Origin: Clostridium luticellarii | Lineage (GTDB): Bacteria; Bacillota; Clostridia; Clostridiales; Clostridiaceae | Direction of reading: 5' to 3' | DNA: 64,000 bases | NCBI RefSeq assembly: GCF_002995845.1 | Contig: NZ_PVXP01000011.1 | Coordinates: 16,898-80,897 of the forward strand | In this document: piece after piece, positions 63,943-64,000 of the stretch | How the letters are laid out: each line of letters opens with the position of its first letter | Position numbering within the stretch: the first letter of the stretch is position 1 | Translations under genes and position numbers: made by a program | The notes under the pieces: generated by a model | Told to the model about the DNA's origin: nothing | Database searches by the model: none | What the model saw: only the letters and a program-made list of their open reading frames with translations

Positions 63943-64000
63943 AGAAGTGAAAAATAATTAACAAAATTTTTCAAACATACTAATTTAATAAATACTGTAA

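Noticed and set aside
1..64000. CRISPR arrays, tRNA or rRNA genes, insertion sequences, prophage
   Set aside because: I saw no regularly spaced repeats, no cloverleaf or rRNA sequence, and no transposase or phage structural gene. The only recombinase is the one in the hsd locus.

Overview
The window looks like a chromosome segment of a low-GC, anaerobic, spore-forming Clostridium (sensu stricto; the gene set is close in style to the C. kluyveri / C. ljungdahlii group). The grounds are a gerA-type germination operon, CWB2 cell-wall proteins, a hybrid-cluster protein, a ferredoxin-nitroreductase, a T-box leader, a ZTP riboswitch and AT-rich coding DNA with GGAGG-type ribosome sites. The species is an inference.

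Layout. 1-4.6 kb: tail of a CWB2 wall protein, a secreted protein, and a PadR / HAAS-like / small YidC-like operon. 4.7-11.5 kb: a GT28-type glycosyltransferase, an MFS carrier, and a c-di-GMP (EAL-CBS-GGDDF) plus chemoreceptor operon whose receptor starts with five 16-residue repeats. 11.7-15.3 kb: a CWB2-anchored metallophosphatase and a divergent YibE/F protein that share two PhoP-type boxes. 15.5-20 kb: a FadR-type regulator and a four-gene catabolic operon (AllA-like cupin, SDR, 2-hydroxyacid dehydrogenase, OFA-type MFS). 20-25 kb: a soluble chemoreceptor, BrnQ, and asnB behind a T-box. 25-33.3 kb: a hypothetical gene, a gerA operon in A-C-B order, an OatA-like acyltransferase, and a YdbT/YdbS-like PH-domain pair. 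33.5-37 kb: two MFS exporters, each next to its own regulator (TetR, MarR) with visible operators. 37-43.4 kb: an ABC-2 transporter and a two-component system that share a direct-repeat site, flanking a stand-alone AICAR formyltransferase under a ZTP riboswitch.

43.5-49.5 kb is an accessory patch. A GC-richer DHA2 exporter and its TetR regulator are split by an AT-rich CsoR / P-type ATPase island bounded by 60-bp direct repeats (53/60 identical). It is followed by a GC-rich, frameshifted membrane-protein gene. 49.7-52 kb holds kptA, a ferredoxin-nitroreductase and an orphan membrane-anchored protein.

52-61.5 kb is the most unusual part: a type I restriction-modification locus, hsdR-hsdM-hsdS. 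It is followed by an AAA/ABC-type ATPase, a translationally coupled small gene with a PD-(D/E)xK-like motif broken by an in-frame TGA, a tyrosine recombinase, and a silent half-hsdS cassette. The cassette repeats 577 bp of the full hsdS in direct orientation. I read this as a specificity-cassette locus that also carries a candidate two-gene defence module. The window ends with hydroxylamine reductase and a 61-residue helical protein.
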